From contig JBLIEU010000089.1 in assembly GCA_047633195.1 (NCBI GenBank), positions 1 to 6,090 on the forward strand: DNA of 6,090 bases, in the 5' to 3' direction. Positions within the stretch are counted from its first letter, which is position 1. Each line of letters opens with the position of its first letter. Made by a program: the position numbers and the translations under genes. This document shows, piece by piece, positions 5,735 through 6,090 of the stretch. Source of the DNA: JAKVAV01 sp047633195. Lineage in GTDB: Bacteria; Bacteroidota; Bacteroidia; Flavobacteriales_D; Cryomorphaceae. The notes below the pieces were generated by a model. It was not told the origin of the DNA. It made no database searches and saw only the letters and a list, made by a program, of their open reading frames with translations.

Positions 5735-6090
5735 CTACAAACCTTCCTTGTCGATGTACTTTTTCAGCTCCTCGGCTTCTATTTGGTTTCCAGCTTCCTC
5801 CAATCCTTTTTGCAAATAGCTATAGCTGCTTACTAAACCACGATCGGCAGGAGTTTGAGAGCTCGACTCTGGTATAGCCTTGGCTATTGTTTTCATTCGA
5901 TCACCGTCAGCAGGTACCTGAAATGCAAATCCGACCCCGATAATTTTAAGCCTAGAAGAGAAAGGATCGAGCATATTTTTTTCCAAAGTAGGAGCAAACC
6001 ACATATCCCCAAAAGAAGACGCCTCATCGGACAAGGCACATTTTTGGACAAGTTTGTTCGCTACCATAATGTCAGGATTCATGCTTTTGA
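5735..6090 (-). CDS. Unrecognised protein, probably cut by the window edge
   Basis: I do not recognise this protein. At least 115 residues are visible from a Met at 6082. The frame stays open to the window edge (Lys-Ser precede that Met), so the true start may lie outside and this may be only a C-terminal part. No signal peptide or long membrane helix is visible. One cysteine is present. Visible segments are a hydrophobic strand-like stretch (LKIIGVGFAFQVP) and a helical, charged C-terminus (YLQKGLEEAGNQIEAEELKKYIDKEGL, in pieces YLQKGLEEAGN and QIEAEELKKY). Its TAG stop lies 3 nt before the sigma factor ATG, so it should belong to the same operon. It is also encoded on the strand and in the spacing expected of a real gene. 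A role in sensing or as a sigma target is possible but unsupported. Confidence 0.55.
   Translation of the reverse strand, partial: KSMNPDIMVANKLVQKCALSDEASSFGDMWFAPTLEKNMLDPFSSRLKIIGVGFAFQVPADGDRMKTIAKAIPESSSQTPADRGLVSSYSYLQKGLEEAGNQIEAEELKKYIDKEGL

Noticed and set aside
1..6090. Mobile element, CRISPR array, tRNA, rRNA, phage or defence system
   Set aside because: No transposase or integrase motifs, no spaced repeat array, no cloverleaf or rRNA-like sequence, and no defence-gene domains were seen; all large genes fit chromosomal families.

Overview
This window most likely comes from a marine-type member of the Bacteroidota, probably Flavobacteriia. The protein families point that way: a quinone-linked PyrD, an HMG-CoA lyase of the 'ECPRDAMQG' type, and an ECF sigma factor followed by a single-pass anti-sigma protein. 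So do the start regions, which lack clear Shine-Dalgarno sequences, and the upstream boxes resembling the Bacteroidota promoter (TTG, about 19 nt, TAnnTTTG). Assignment below class level is not possible from the sequence alone.

Layout. (1) 35-646, minus: Mn-type superoxide dismutase. (2) 647-882: a divergent control region with candidate promoters for both flanking genes. (3) 883-2761, plus: pyrD (last enzyme before orotate in pyrimidine synthesis) and an HMG-CoA lyase gene whose start overlaps the pyrD end by 17 nt, a two-gene operon. (4) 2762-2951: a convergent spacer with a degenerate GAG-ended repeat and a 13-bp direct repeat, but no convincing terminator. (5) 6090-2952, minus: four genes read in one direction. 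They are an unrecognised protein cut by the window edge, an ECF sigma factor 3 nt after it, a membrane anti-sigma protein coupled to the sigma gene through a TGATG stop/start overlap, and, 51 nt further on, a membrane-anchored metallophosphoesterase.

How the genes work together. SOD, PyrD and HMG-CoA lyase are housekeeping enzymes (superoxide removal, UMP synthesis, and leucine/ketone-body carbon metabolism). The sigma and anti-sigma proteins form a signalling pair: the anti-sigma's short cytoplasmic end would hold the sigma factor at the membrane until a signal releases it. The unknown upstream protein and the downstream phosphoesterase are candidate accessory or output members, by position only.

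I see no mobile element, CRISPR array, tRNA, rRNA or phage gene. Most of the window is ordinary chromosomal backbone. The part most worth follow-up is the unknown protein/sigma/acidic anti-sigma module at 4278-6090. No new system is demonstrated here.
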